Source of the DNA: Catellatospora sp. IY07-71
Lineage (GTDB): Bacteria; Actinomycetota; Actinomycetes; Mycobacteriales; Micromonosporaceae
Assembly (NCBI RefSeq): GCF_018326265.1
Contig: NZ_AP023360.1
Span: 1,541,501-1,605,500 of the forward strand
Direction: 5' to 3'
Length of the DNA: 64,000 nucleotides
The notes under the pieces were generated by a model, which did not search any database, had not been told where the DNA came from, and saw nothing but the letters and a program-made list of their open reading frames with translations. Below, one piece after another: positions 37,504 to 46,295 of this stretch. The position numbers and the translations under genes were made by a program. Numbering within the stretch: position 1 is the stretch's first letter; each line of letters starts with the position of its first letter.

Positions 37504-38445
37504 GTGTTCGAGGTGCAGCGGATAGCTGAGACGCAGGACGGGCTGATCACGGCTGCGCAGTGCCGTGCGCTCGGGATTGCCGCAGACCGGGTCAAATGGT
37601 TCGTGCGCAGCCGGCTGTGGATGACGGTCACACGTGGCGTCTATCTGGTCGACGCGGACCTTCGAGGGACGGTGCTGCCACTGCGTGCGCTGGTCCGGGC
37701 CGGTCGGCTGGCGTGCGGACCGGAGGCTGTGGTGGTGCTGCACAGCGCGGCCCTGCTGCATGGCATCGACGGGCTGCGGCAGGACGAGCGCGCGATCCAC
37801 CTGAGCCTGCCGGGCGATCGCGCGATTCCGAAGCGGCTCGGCGACGGGCGGCTCATGCCACACCAGCTCGTCATCGATCCGGCGGACATCGTCGAGATCG
37901 ACGGGATGCGGGTGACGTCGGCGCTGCGTACCGTCGCGGATCTGCTCCTGGTGACGGACCGCTATGCCGCGGTGTCGGTGCTGGACTCAGCCCTGCACCG
38001 GCTCGCCTTTACCGAGCACGAACTGCCAGGCCTGTACCGGTTGCTCGCGGGCAGGCGCGGCGCGATCGCGGCGCGGAAGTGGATCGATCAGGCCGACGGC
38101 CGGGCCGAATCGCCGCTGGAGACCCGGGCTCGCCTTCGTTGCGCCGACGCGGGACTGGCCCCGGACGAGCTGCAGGCGGTGATCCGAGCTGCGGACGGCA
38201 CGGTGCTGGCTCGCGCGGACATGCTCTGGCACCGGGCCAGGGTGATCGGGGAGGCCGACGGCGCGGAGGTGCACGACCGTCCCGAGGCGGTGTTCCGCGA
38301 CCGCCACCGCCAGAACGCCCTCGCCAACGCCGGCTACACCGTCCTCCGCTTCACCTGGTCCGACACCCTCACCCCCGACCGCATCCCCACCGTCGTCCGC
38401 CGCGCCCTGGTCGGGTCACAGCAATCGATCACGGTGCCCGGGTAG
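37504..38445 (+). CDS. AbiEi-like / DUF559-like putative nuclease bracketed by inverted repeats
   Basis: A 313-residue protein. Residues 1-80 resemble the winged-helix start of AbiEi-type proteins (ITAAQCRALGIAADRVKWFV, LWMTVTRGVYLVD). The C-terminal ~110 residues look like a DUF559/Vsr-type PD-(D/E)xK fold: AESPLETRARLRCADAG, ARADMLWHRARVIGEADG and DRHRQNALANAGYTVLRFT, with candidate acidic residues Glu, Asp and Glu/Asp. The last six codons lie inside the right-hand repeat. Such proteins are abundant and unassigned in actinobacteria; antitoxin, nuclease or mobile-element function are open. It interrupts the purA-purD interval. GTG at 37504 lacks a visible ribosome site. Confidence 0.75.
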   Translation: MFEVQRIAETQDGLITAAQCRALGIAADRVKWFVRSRLWMTVTRGVYLVDADLRGTVLPLRALVRAGRLACGPEAVVVLHSAALLHGIDGLRQDERAIHLSLPGDRAIPKRLGDGRLMPHQLVIDPADIVEIDGMRVTSALRTVADLLLVTDRYAAVSVLDSALHRLAFTEHELPGLYRLLAGRRGAIAARKWIDQADGRAESPLETRARLRCADAGLAPDELQAVIRAADGTVLARADMLWHRARVIGEADGAEVHDRPEAVFRDRHRQNALANAGYTVLRFTWSDTLTPDRIPTVVRRALVGSQQSITVPG

Positions 38446-38485
38446 GGACACGCCGCCGAACACGTCCATAAGTTCATGATCAACG
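38421..38485. repeat. palindromic element, right end of bracketed gene (family D)
   Basis: Inverted counterpart of 37352-37416; CACGTCCATAAGTTCATGAT plus CAACG (38461-38485) is an exact reverse complement of the left copy, and GATCACGGTGCC and GACACGCCGCC also match. It overlaps the 3' end of the bracketed gene and ends 19 bases before purD. Confidence 0.88.
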
Positions 38486-38504
38486 GGGAGGGTAGGGTGG
38501 GGGC

Positions 38505-39752
38505 GTGCGGGTACTGGTGGTGGGGAGTGGGGGGCGGGAGCACGCCCTGGTGCTGGGGTTGGTGCGGGATCCGGGGGTGTCCGCGGTGATTGCGGCGCCG
38601 GGGAATCCGGGGATCGCCGGGGTCGCGGCGCAGGTGCGGGATGTGGACATCCTGTCGCCGGAGGCGGTGGCTGGGCTGGCGGTTGAGGTTGAGGCCGATC
38701 TCGTGGTGGTGGGGCCGGAGGCGCCGCTGGTCGCGGGGGTCGCGGATGCGGTACGCGCGAAGGGTGTGCCCTGCTTCGGGCCGTCGGGCAGTGCGGCTCG
38801 GCTGGAGGGGTCCAAGGACTTCGCGAAGCAGGTCATGAACGTGGCGAAGGTGCCGACGGCGCGTGCGTTCACGTGCGCGACGCCGGAGGAGGCGGCACGG
38901 GCGCTGGACGCGTTCGGTGCGCCGTACGTGGTGAAGAACGACGGGCTCGCCGCGGGCAAGGGCGTCGTGGTGACCGACGACCGGGAGGCCGCGCTGCGGC
39001 ATGCCGCCGACTGCGGCCGGGTGGTGATCGAGGAGTACCTCGACGGGCCCGAGGTGTCGCTGTTCGTGGTGACCGACGGGGAGACGGCGCTGCCGCTGCT
39101 GCCCGCGCAGGACTTCAAGCGGATCGGTGACGGCGACAGCGGCCCGAACACCGGCGGCATGGGTGCGTACGCGCCGCTGCCGTGGGCGCCGCCGCAGCTG
39201 GTCGAGCACGTGATGGCCACGGTGGTCCACCCGACGCTGCAGGCGATGCGCGAGGCGGGCAACCCGTTCGCCGGGCTGCTGTACGTCGGCCTGGCGATCA
39301 CCGCGGACGGCCCGAAGGTGATCGAGTTCAATGCGCGCTTCGGCGACCCGGAGACGCAGTCGGTGCTGTCGCTGCTGGAGACGCCGCTGGGCGGGCTGCT
39401 GTACGCGGCCGCGACCGGCAGGCTGGCCGAGCACCCGGAGCTGCAGTGGGCGGACGCGTACTCGGTGACGGTGGTGCTGGCCGGCGCCGGCTACCCGGCG
39501 AGCGCGCGCACCGGCGACGAGATCACCGGGGCCGAGGGCCTGATCCACTCCGGCACGAAGCGGGACGCCGACGGCGTGCTGCGCTCGGCCGGCGGTCGGG
39601 TGCTGTGCGCCACCGCCAACGGGCGTGACCTGCACGCGGCGCGGGCAGCGGCGTATGAGCTGGTGTCGCACGTGGAGCTGGCGGGCTCGCAGTTCCGGAC
39701 GGACATCGCGCTGGCCGCCGAGGAGGGCCGCGTCGTCTCTCCCTGGCGCTGA
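38505..39752 (+). CDS. purD: phosphoribosylamine-glycine ligase
   Basis: A 415-residue GAR synthetase, which joins glycine to phosphoribosylamine in purine synthesis. The N-terminus VLVVGSGGREHALVLGL, VVGPEAPLVAGVADAV and CFGPSGSAARLEGSK mark the family; the ATP-grasp centre holds PYVVKNDGLAAGKGVVVT and VIEFNARFGDPETQ. GTG at 38505 follows a GGGAGGGT run. It was probably once closer to purA; the bracketed gene now lies between them. Confidence 0.96.
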   Translation: MRVLVVGSGGREHALVLGLVRDPGVSAVIAAPGNPGIAGVAAQVRDVDILSPEAVAGLAVEVEADLVVVGPEAPLVAGVADAVRAKGVPCFGPSGSAARLEGSKDFAKQVMNVAKVPTARAFTCATPEEAARALDAFGAPYVVKNDGLAAGKGVVVTDDREAALRHAADCGRVVIEEYLDGPEVSLFVVTDGETALPLLPAQDFKRIGDGDSGPNTGGMGAYAPLPWAPPQLVEHVMATVVHPTLQAMREAGNPFAGLLYVGLAITADGPKVIEFNARFGDPETQSVLSLLETPLGGLLYAAATGRLAEHPELQWADAYSVTVVLAGAGYPASARTGDEITGAEGLIHSGTKRDADGVLRSAGGRVLCATANGRDLHAARAAAYELVSHVELAGSQFRTDIALAAEEGRVVSPWR

Positions 39753-39763
39753 CCTGCGAGACG

Positions 39764-39850
39764 TTAAGAAGGGCACCTTCTACATCGGAAAACGAGCTGA
39801 GTTGCTGCTCGTCTCGCTGACGCGAGCCGACGAAGGTGCCCTTCCTTACA
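39764..39850. repeat. palindromic element, family B copy 3 with enlarged loop
   Basis: GTTAAGAAGGGCACCTTCTA and GAAGGTGCCCTTCCTTAC are family B arms, but the loop is 36 bases longer than in the other copies and contains its own GCTCG/CGAGC hairpin. The right end supplies the TAA stop codon (39846-39848) of the minus-strand acyl-CoA ligase gene. Confidence 0.85.
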
Positions 39851-41408
39851 TGGGGTGGAGGAGGCGGGGGATCACCTTGCCGGTGGCGGTGCGGGGGAGT
39901 TCGGGCAGGAAGTGCACGTCGCGAGGGACGCTGAAGCGGGCCAGGTAGTGGCGGACGTACTCGCGGACCTCGTCGGCGTCGAGGGTCTGGCCCGGGTGCA
40001 GGACCAGGTACGCGGCGAGGCGCTGGCCGTACTGGGCGTCGGGGACGCCGACCACGGCCACCTCGCGCACCTGGGGCAGCTGGGCGAGGAGTTCCTCCAG
40101 GGGGCGGGGGAAGACGTTCTCGCCGCCGGAGACGACCATGTCGTCGGCGCGGCCGTCGACGTGCAGCAGGCCGTCCGCGTCGAGGTGGCCGAGGTCGCCG
40201 GTGCCGAGCAGGCCGCCGCGCAGGTCGGCCGCCGCCGGGTCGCCGGGGCCGCGGGTGTATCCCTCGAACAGCATCTCGTTGCCGACGTGGATCTCGCCGA
40301 TCTCGCCCCGGGCCACGGGGCGGCCGGTCGGGTCGAGGATGGCGATGCGGGTGCCGTGCGGCGGGCGGCCCGCGGTGCGGTGGTCGCGGCGCAGGTCGGC
40401 GGGGGTGGCGATGGAGGCCCAGGACGCCTCGGTGGAGCCGTAGAGGTTGTACAGGCAGTCGCCCCAGGCGTTCATGAACAGGGTGGCCAGGCCGCCGGGC
40501 AGGGCCGAGCCGCTGACCGCGGTGATCCGGGGCGGCCGGGCGGGCACGGCACCGGCCTCGACCAGGCGCTGCAGCATCACGGGTACGGCGAACAGGGCCG
40601 TGCACCCGTGCGCGTCGACGGCCTGCACGGTCGCCGTGGGCTCGAAGCGGCGCTGGAGCACCACGGTGGCGCGCATGGCCAGGGCGAGCTGGAGCGCGGC
40701 GTACCCCCAGGTGTGGAACAGCGGGGCGGAGATCAGGATGCGCTCGCCGACGTGCAGCGGGATGCGGTCGATGATGGAGACGAGCGGGCCGAAGCCCTTC
40801 GGGGTGGGCCGCCGGGCACCCTTGGGCGCGCCGGTGGTGCCGGAGGTGAGCACGATGGTGCGCCCGGCCCGGTTCACGTCGTCCCAGCGCTGCTGGGACG
40901 ACGTCTCCGCGATCAGCGCCTCGACCACGGACTCGTCCAGGCGCTCGCAGGCGGCCGCGGCGGCGGTCGGTGCGAACTCCCGGTCGTGCAGGAGCAGGCG
41001 GAGCTGCTGCTGCTCGGCCACGGCGGCGAGCTGCGGAGCGGACAGGGCGGTGTTGACCAGGACCGCGTCCGCGCCGAGCAGCGAGCAGGCGACCATGGCC
41101 TCGACCAGGCCGGCGTGATTGCGGCACATCAGGCCGACGCGTACGCCGGGACCGACGCCCCGGGTCGCGCCGAGCGCCGTGGCCAGGCGCTGCGCCCGGC
41201 GCATGAGCTGGCGGTACGTGATCGGGCCGCGGTGCTCGTCGATGACGGCGATCCGGTGCGGGTCGCGGGCCTCGGCGGCGCGCAGCTCGCCGGCGAGCGT
41301 GAAGCCCCACCGGCGCAGCGCGTTGAGCTGGTCGGCCACGCGGTTGGGGCTGCCCGGCTTGAGCAGCCCGCGGCGGGCGAGGGTGCGGACAATGAAGAGC
41401 AGGTCCAC
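39846..41408 (-). CDS. acyl-CoA ligase (AMP-forming)
   Basis: A 520-residue class I adenylate-forming enzyme that activates a carboxylic acid to an acyl-AMP and then to the CoA thioester. Motifs: A3 IVLTSGTTGAPKGARRP, A5 YNLYGSTEASW, the TGDLGHLDADGLLHVDGRAD hinge region and the A10 lysine in PRTATGKVIPR. It resembles medium- or long-chain FadD proteins. Start is GTG at 41408. A sequence TTACTCATCGGTAA (41449-41462) lies just upstream and matches a site in front of the acyl-CoA dehydrogenase/TetR pair, so the two are probably co-regulated. Substrate is unknown. Confidence 0.9.
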   Translation of the reverse strand: MDLLFIVRTLARRGLLKPGSPNRVADQLNALRRWGFTLAGELRAAEARDPHRIAVIDEHRGPITYRQLMRRAQRLATALGATRGVGPGVRVGLMCRNHAGLVEAMVACSLLGADAVLVNTALSAPQLAAVAEQQQLRLLLHDREFAPTAAAAACERLDESVVEALIAETSSQQRWDDVNRAGRTIVLTSGTTGAPKGARRPTPKGFGPLVSIIDRIPLHVGERILISAPLFHTWGYAALQLALAMRATVVLQRRFEPTATVQAVDAHGCTALFAVPVMLQRLVEAGAVPARPPRITAVSGSALPGGLATLFMNAWGDCLYNLYGSTEASWASIATPADLRRDHRTAGRPPHGTRIAILDPTGRPVARGEIGEIHVGNEMLFEGYTRGPGDPAAADLRGGLLGTGDLGHLDADGLLHVDGRADDMVVSGGENVFPRPLEELLAQLPQVREVAVVGVPDAQYGQRLAAYLVLHPGQTLDADEVREYVRHYLARFSVPRDVHFLPELPRTATGKVIPRLLHPM

Positions 41409-41448
41409 GGGGTGAGCCTCTCTCTGTCAACGTCAGGTGTTCCGCATA

Positions 41449-41462
41449 TTACTCATCGGTAA
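41449..41462. promoter_or_regulatory. TetR-operator-like site 1
   Basis: TTACTCATCGGTAA, a 14-bp interrupted palindrome upstream of the acyl-CoA ligase start. It shares TTACTC-N4-GTAA with the site at 43222-43235. Confidence 0.6.
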
Positions 41463-41521
41463 CCATGATGTGAAGACGGCGGCCCACCGCAGGGGTGGAC
41501 CGCCGTCGATGAGGGCAGCGT

Positions 41522-42742
41522 TCAGCGCAGCGAGGCGCCGGTGATGGCCCGCGCCACGACCAGCCGCTGGATCTCGCTGGTGCCCTCGAAGATGGTGTAG
41601 ATCTTGGCGTCGCGGTACCACCGCTCCACCGGGTGCTCGCGCAGGTAGCCGGCGCCGCCGAGGATCTGCAGCGCCTTCTCCGTCACCGAGACCGCGACCT
41701 CGCCCGCCTTGAGCTTGGACATCGAGCCCTCGCCCGCGGTGAACGGCCGGTTGTTGCGGCCCATCCACGCCGCCCGCCACACCAGCAGCCGGGCCGCGTC
41801 GATCTCCATCCGCATGTCGGCCAGTGCGAACGCGACCGCCTGGTTCTCCACGATGGGCCGGCCGAACTGCACCCGCGTCTTCGCGTACTCCAGGGCGTAC
41901 TCGTACGCCGCCCGCGCGATGCCCAGCGCCTGTGCGCCGACCGCGGGCCGGGACAGCTCGAACGTGCGCATCGAGGCCTGCCCCGACGAGCGCTGCCCGG
42001 AGCGGGCCCGCGCCAGCCGCGCGTCCAGCGCGTCCTTGCCGCCGAGCAGGCAGCGGCCCGGCACGCGCACCTCGTCCAGGAACACGTCCGCGGTGTGCGA
42101 GGCCCGGATGCCGAGCTTGCGCAGCTTGCGTGCGGTGTGCAGGCCCTTGGTGCCGGGCGGCACGATGAACCCGGCCTGGCCGCGCGAGCCCAGCTCGGGG
42201 TCGACGACCGCGGTCACCACGTGCACGTTCGCGATGCCGCCGTTGGTGGCGTACGCCTTCTGGCCGGTGAGCACCCACTCGTCGGTGGCCGCGTCGTACA
42301 CCGCGCGGGTGCGCATGGCGCCCACGTCGGAGCCCGCCTCCGGCTCGGTCGAGCAGAACGCGGCGACCTTCGGGTCGTCCTTGGTGCCGAAGCACTGCGG
42401 CACCCACTCGGCCATCTGCTCCGGGGTGCCCGAGCCGAAGATGCCCGCGACGGCCAGCGAGGTGCCCATGATGGCCAGGCCGATGCCGGCGTCGCCCCAG
42501 AACAGCTCCTCGCTGGCGATGCACATGGACAGGCCGCTCGGGTCCGCCCACAGGTTGGCCAGGAACTCGAAGTCGTAGAGGCCGATCTTGGCGGCCTCCT
42601 GGATGACGGGCCAGGGAGTCTCCTCCCGCTCGTCCCACTCCGCCGCGGCCGGGCGCACGACCTGCTCCGCGAAGCCGTGCACCCAGTCGCGCAGATCCCG
42701 CTGCTCCTCGTTGAGGTCGAGGGAGAACTCCAACGAGGACAT
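41522..42742 (-). CDS. acyl-CoA dehydrogenase
   Basis: A 406-residue FAD-dependent acyl-CoA dehydrogenase, catalysing the first oxidation of beta-oxidation. CSTEPEAGSDVGAMRTRAV marks the flavin/substrate region, QKAYATNGGIANVHVV and LGIRASHTADVFLDEVRVP the middle beta domain, and YTIFEGTSEIQRLVVARAI the C-terminus with the likely catalytic Glu in EGTSEIQR. It is followed at two bases by the SCP2-like gene in the same operon direction (SCP2 is upstream). Chain-length preference is not readable. Confidence 0.93.
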   Translation of the reverse strand: MSSLEFSLDLNEEQRDLRDWVHGFAEQVVRPAAAEWDEREETPWPVIQEAAKIGLYDFEFLANLWADPSGLSMCIASEELFWGDAGIGLAIMGTSLAVAGIFGSGTPEQMAEWVPQCFGTKDDPKVAAFCSTEPEAGSDVGAMRTRAVYDAATDEWVLTGQKAYATNGGIANVHVVTAVVDPELGSRGQAGFIVPPGTKGLHTARKLRKLGIRASHTADVFLDEVRVPGRCLLGGKDALDARLARARSGQRSSGQASMRTFELSRPAVGAQALGIARAAYEYALEYAKTRVQFGRPIVENQAVAFALADMRMEIDAARLLVWRAAWMGRNNRPFTAGEGSMSKLKAGEVAVSVTEKALQILGGAGYLREHPVERWYRDAKIYTIFEGTSEIQRLVVARAITGASLR

Positions 42743-42744
42743 GA

Positions 42745-43197
42745 TCAGGCCTTGGGGATGTTGAACAGGTTCGCGATGTTGGCGGCGAGCGCCAGGTCGC
42801 CCTTGGCCTTCAGCTTGCCGGTCATGAACATCATCACCGGGTTGCCGTTGCCGGAGACGACCTTGAGGAAGTCGGCCGGGCCGACCGTGACGGCGAGCTT
42901 CGGCTCGTTGGCCGGCTTCTCCGACAGGGTGCAGGCGCCGTTGGCGATGACCAGCTCGTACGTGTCCGAGCCGCCGTCCGGGGCACCCGTGATGATCCAG
43001 TGGATCACCGCTTCGGTGTTGCCGGCGCGCTCCGGGCGGAACAGGCCGGGCATCCGGCGGAAGATCTCGTCCAGCACCTTGGTGCGCAGGTCGCCGCTGA
43101 GCACCTCGGTCAGCTGCGCGTCGGACGCGTTCTTGACCAGGGACGCGAACTGCGCCGGGTCGAGCGAGCTGAAGTCGGACAGGTCGAGCTCGGCCAT
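42745..43197 (-). CDS. SCP2 sterol-carrier-like protein
   Basis: A 150-residue protein with the SCP2 fold, which binds lipids such as acyl-CoA. FRPERAGNTEAVIHWIITG, YELVIANGACTLSEKP and MMFMTGKLKAKGDLALAANI are typical; an N-terminal helical region with SLVKNASDAQLTEVLSG precedes. CGGAGG lies before the ATG. It is the first gene of the operon with the acyl-CoA dehydrogenase and probably presents the fatty-acyl substrate to it. Confidence 0.92.
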   Translation of the reverse strand: MAELDLSDFSSLDPAQFASLVKNASDAQLTEVLSGDLRTKVLDEIFRRMPGLFRPERAGNTEAVIHWIITGAPDGGSDTYELVIANGACTLSEKPANEPKLAVTVGPADFLKVVSGNGNPVMMFMTGKLKAKGDLALAANIANLFNIPKA

Positions 43198-43221
43198 GAT
43201 GTCCTCCGTAACACTGGAAAC

Positions 43222-43235
43222 TTACTCGTGCGTAA
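43222..43235. promoter_or_regulatory. TetR-operator-like site 2
   Basis: TTACTCGTGCGTAA, between the divergent SCP2 and TetR genes, followed by GTAACATTAC (43232-43241), itself a palindrome. Matches the site upstream of the acyl-CoA ligase. Confidence 0.65.
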
Positions 43236-43264
43236 CATTACGGGGGAGTAGGTAGGCTGGCAAG

Positions 43265-43945
43265 GTGCAGAGCAGTCCACTCACTCCAGGTGACCCCGTC
43301 GCGGCCCGTGCGGACGGCGGCCGGACCGGCCGGGTGCCGCGCGCGGAACGCGAGCAGCAGATGCTCGACGCCGCCGTGCTGGTCTTCTCCCGCCGCGGCT
43401 TCCACCACGCCAACATGGACGAGATCGCCGAACTCTCCGGCGTGTCCAAGCCGATGGTGTACGCGTACCTCGGCACCAAGGAGGAACTCTTCATCGCCTG
43501 CCTGCGCCGTGAGTCGGCCCGCCTGGTCAACGGCCTGGCCGCGGCGGCCGATCCCACTCTCCCTCCGGACCAGCAACTGTGGCGGGGCCTCAAAGGTTTC
43601 TTCGAGTTCGTCGGCGCGCACCGCGACGGCTGGTCGGTGCTCTACCGGCAGGCCCGCACGCAGCAGCCGTTCTCGGCCGAGATCAGCCGGATGCGGGAGG
43701 CCGTCGTCGAGGTGATCACCGATCGGCTGGACGGCGCGCTGCGCCAGGAGGGGCGGCAGGTCAAGCCGGACGATCTCACCGCGATGGCGCTGACCCTGGT
43801 CGGCGCGAGCGAGTCGCTGGCCGACTGGCTGGCCGACCACCCCGACGAGGACCCCGGCCGCACCGCCACCCGGCTCATGAACGCCGTCTGGCTCGGCGCC
43901 GACCAGCTCATGCGCGGCTCGACCTGGCGCCCACCCACCCCCTGA
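43265..43945 (+). CDS. TetR-family regulator of fatty-acid genes
   Basis: A 226-residue TetR repressor. The N-terminal HTH has RREQQMLDAAVLVFSRRGF-type sequence and SGVSKPMVYAYLGTKEELF; the C-terminal ligand domain is about 150 residues. It is divergent from the SCP2-acyl-CoA dehydrogenase operon, and the shared TTACTC-N4-GTAA sites suggest it represses that operon, itself and the acyl-CoA ligase, with an acyl-CoA as likely inducer. This regulon is inference. Confidence 0.9.
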   Translation: MQSSPLTPGDPVAARADGGRTGRVPRAEREQQMLDAAVLVFSRRGFHHANMDEIAELSGVSKPMVYAYLGTKEELFIACLRRESARLVNGLAAAADPTLPPDQQLWRGLKGFFEFVGAHRDGWSVLYRQARTQQPFSAEISRMREAVVEVITDRLDGALRQEGRQVKPDDLTAMALTLVGASESLADWLADHPDEDPGRTATRLMNAVWLGADQLMRGSTWRPPTP

Positions 43946-44009
43946 CCCAGCCCACGCTGGACGGGCTGCGCGGCGCGGCTCGCGGCGCGGCGCGGCTCGC
44001 GGGCGCGTG

Positions 44010-44075
44010 AAGATCGCGAGTTCGTGTCAGAACCTGTGGTCTGGCGCAAGGTTCCGTCACGAAACGCCGATCTTG
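44010..44075. repeat. palindromic element, family A copy 3
   Basis: A 66-bp element with arms GAAGATCGCGAGTTCGTGTC and GTCACGAAACGCCGATCTTG, the same family as at 8641 and 8753. It lies between the TetR gene and the small lipoprotein gene (convergent). Confidence 0.75.
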
Positions 44076-44176
44076 CCCACCGCCCACGGAAAGGAGCCAG
44101 CCCCGGGGGCGCCGCACGGGGGAACGGCGCACACCAGGGCCGGCTCGGTCCACCGAACCCGCCGGGAGAGATGCGG

Positions 44177-44743
44177 TCAGCTCGCCGCCGGGCTCGGCGT
44201 GGCGGGCCGCAGCACGGCACATGCCTGCAGCGCCTCCGCCACCTTCGGATCGGCGGTGGCGAGCTGCTGCCCGGGTGCGAAGTCCACACCGCGGTCAGCC
44301 AGGCAGTTGCGGTACGCCGCGTTGGCACCGCTGTCGCCGCGGTCGCCACCGAAGCCGCCGGGGCCACCGCTGGGACGCACCGCTGCGCACGCCTGCTGTG
44401 CCTGCTGCCATTGCTCGGCCGTCACGCCTCCCGGCAGGCGCATACCCCCGCCGGGGCCGCCGAAACCACCGGGCTGACCGCTGGGGCGCACCGTCGGCCG
44501 GTTCGTCGGCATACCGGAGGGCCGGGCCGTCGGCCGCCCGGACGGGCCACCGCGGCCGAAGGTCTCCCCCAGGTCGATGCCCTGCTCCTTGAGGCAGGCG
44601 CTGTACGCGGCGAACCCGTCCGCGGCGCCGCCGCTGCCGGTGTTCTGGCCGGTGTCGCCCTCGTCGGCGGCACCGCAGGCCGCGGCGAGGCCGAGCACGG
44701 CGACGGCCACGGTCGCGGTGAGCGCGGCGCGGAAGTTTCTCAT
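44177..44743 (-). CDS. small lipoprotein with two double-Cys motifs
   Basis: A 188-residue predicted lipoprotein (lipobox LAAACG). Two copies of a Cys-x(5)-G(I/V)D ... Cys motif are visible: YSACLKEQGIDL with QQACAAVRP, and YRNCLADRGVDF with LQACAVLRP. Arg/Pro/Gly-rich linkers separate them. The same doubled motif is in the lipoprotein at 57485. It is divergent from an efflux adaptor gene, and these proteins commonly accompany ABC-type exporters in actinobacteria, so it is probably an accessory exporter component. ATG at 44743 has GGTGA upstream. Confidence 0.78.
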   Translation of the reverse strand: MRNFRAALTATVAVAVLGLAAACGAADEGDTGQNTGSGGAADGFAAYSACLKEQGIDLGETFGRGGPSGRPTARPSGMPTNRPTVRPSGQPGGFGGPGGGMRLPGGVTAEQWQQAQQACAAVRPSGGPGGFGGDRGDSGANAAYRNCLADRGVDFAPGQQLATADPKVAEALQACAVLRPATPSPAAS

Positions 44744-44899
44744 CGGCGTCTTCACCTGCGCGAGCCTGCACGAGCGGCCTCGGTGCCCGCTCGATCGGAC
44801 CTCAGGATGAGCTGGGAGTGCGCGGGCCGCCCCGGCTTTGAGGTGGCTCCGAGGTGGTGTGAAGCGATCGCCGAGCGGCGGCCGCGAGACTCCCCGGCC

Positions 44900-46195
44900 A
44901 TGACGTTCGTGGTGCGCGGAAGACGGCGCCGGTGGCTGGCTGCGGGCTCGGTGGTGCTGGTCGCCGCCGTGGTGGCGACGGTGCTCGTGTTGCGGGGCGG
45001 TGACCCGGCCCCGGCGGCCGCGGCGACGACGGCCGTGCAGCGCGGCGAGGTCACCTACTCGGTGGCCGCCTCCGGGAAGGTGGCCCCAGTCGCCACCCGC
45101 GAGCTGGCGTTCTCCGTGTCGGGCACGCTGACCTCGGTGAAGGTGAAGCCCGGTGACGAGGTGCTCCTCGGCGAGGTGCTGGCGGCGATCGACGACGCCG
45201 ACGCGCGGGAGGCCCGCGACGAGGCCGCCAACGCGCTCGCCGAAGCGGAGCAGACCCTCGCCGACGCCGCGGCGGCCGCCGGCGACACCAGCTGCGACAC
45301 GACGGTACGCGCAGCAGCGGCGGCTTACCTCGGGACGGCGGCCGGCGGGGCGGCGGCTCCGGCGTCCACCGGGCCCGACCCGGCCGCATTCGGCGGCTCC
45401 GGCTCGTCGAGCGCATCGCCGAGCAGCTCACCGAGCGCCGGCCCGAGCCCGAGCACCAGCCCGTCGGCCGGGCCCTCGCCGTCGCCGTCCCGCACCCCGG
45501 GTGCCAAGCCCACGCCTTCGCCGACCGCGGGCACGGGTGGCGGCGGCTGCCAGGGCGGCGGCTCCGGCGGGCGCGGCGGCGCGGGCGGGGACGCGATCTA
45601 CTCCGCGCAGATCGCGGTGAACCGGGCCGTGGCCGACCTGGCCCGCGCCGAGCGGGAGCTGGCGGGCACGGTCATCACGGCTCCCGTCGCGGCGAAGGTG
45701 CTCGCGGTCGAGGGCCGGGCCGGGGACGCGGTCGGCACGGCGACGTTCATCAAGCTCGGGGTGACCGCCACGATGATGGTCGAGGCCGAGTTCGCCGAGG
45801 CCGACGCGGTGAGCCTGGCGGTGGGCCAGCCGGCCACGGTGACCCTGGCCAACCGCCCCGACGAGACGCTTCCCGCGACCATCGCCGAGGTGGCCGCGAC
45901 CGGCACCGCCAGCGGCACGCTGGTGCGCTACCGGGTGCTGCTGGCGTTCGACGGCTCGCCGGAGGGGCTGCTGATCGGGCAGAGCGCCACCGCGGGCGTC
46001 GTGCTGAACCGGGCCGACAGCGTGCTGCTGCTGCCCCAGTCGGCGGTGCGCATGACCGGCGACACCGAGGGCGAGGTCAAGCTGCCGGACGGCACGGCCC
46101 GCCAGGTCAAGGTCGGGCTGCGCGGCGACGGTGACGTCGAGATCGTGGCGGGGCTCACCGAGGGTGACAGCGTACGCGTCAACGCCCGCTCGTGA
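44900..46195 (+). CDS. membrane-fusion (HlyD/RND-type) efflux adaptor
   Basis: A 431-residue periplasmic adaptor. After the signal anchor (RRRWLAAGSVVLVAAVVATV) the lipoyl-like barrel starts AVQRGEVTYSVAASGKV and the hairpin region contains a large Ser/Pro/Thr low-complexity insert (SPSSSPSAGPSPSTSPSAG) followed by Gly-rich GGGGCQGGGSGGRGG. The beta-barrel resumes with ELAGTVITAPVAAKVLAVE. No ABC ATPase or permease is immediately downstream; instead a two-component system follows. In the other two modules the adaptor is directly followed by its ABC ATPase. Confidence 0.82.
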   Translation: MTFVVRGRRRRWLAAGSVVLVAAVVATVLVLRGGDPAPAAAATTAVQRGEVTYSVAASGKVAPVATRELAFSVSGTLTSVKVKPGDEVLLGEVLAAIDDADAREARDEAANALAEAEQTLADAAAAAGDTSCDTTVRAAAAAYLGTAAGGAAAPASTGPDPAAFGGSGSSSASPSSSPSAGPSPSTSPSAGPSPSPSRTPGAKPTPSPTAGTGGGGCQGGGSGGRGGAGGDAIYSAQIAVNRAVADLARAERELAGTVITAPVAAKVLAVEGRAGDAVGTATFIKLGVTATMMVEAEFAEADAVSLAVGQPATVTLANRPDETLPATIAEVAATGTASGTLVRYRVLLAFDGSPEGLLIGQSATAGVVLNRADSVLLLPQSAVRMTGDTEGEVKLPDGTARQVKVGLRGDGDVEIVAGLTEGDSVRVNARS

Positions 46196-46295
46196 ACTGA
46201 GCCTCTTCCATGCTTCTCTCACCCGGCTCCGAGGAAACTCCGAGGCAGGATGGATACAACCAGCTCACAGCTTGCTTTGAGCGAAGGGGGAGCCG

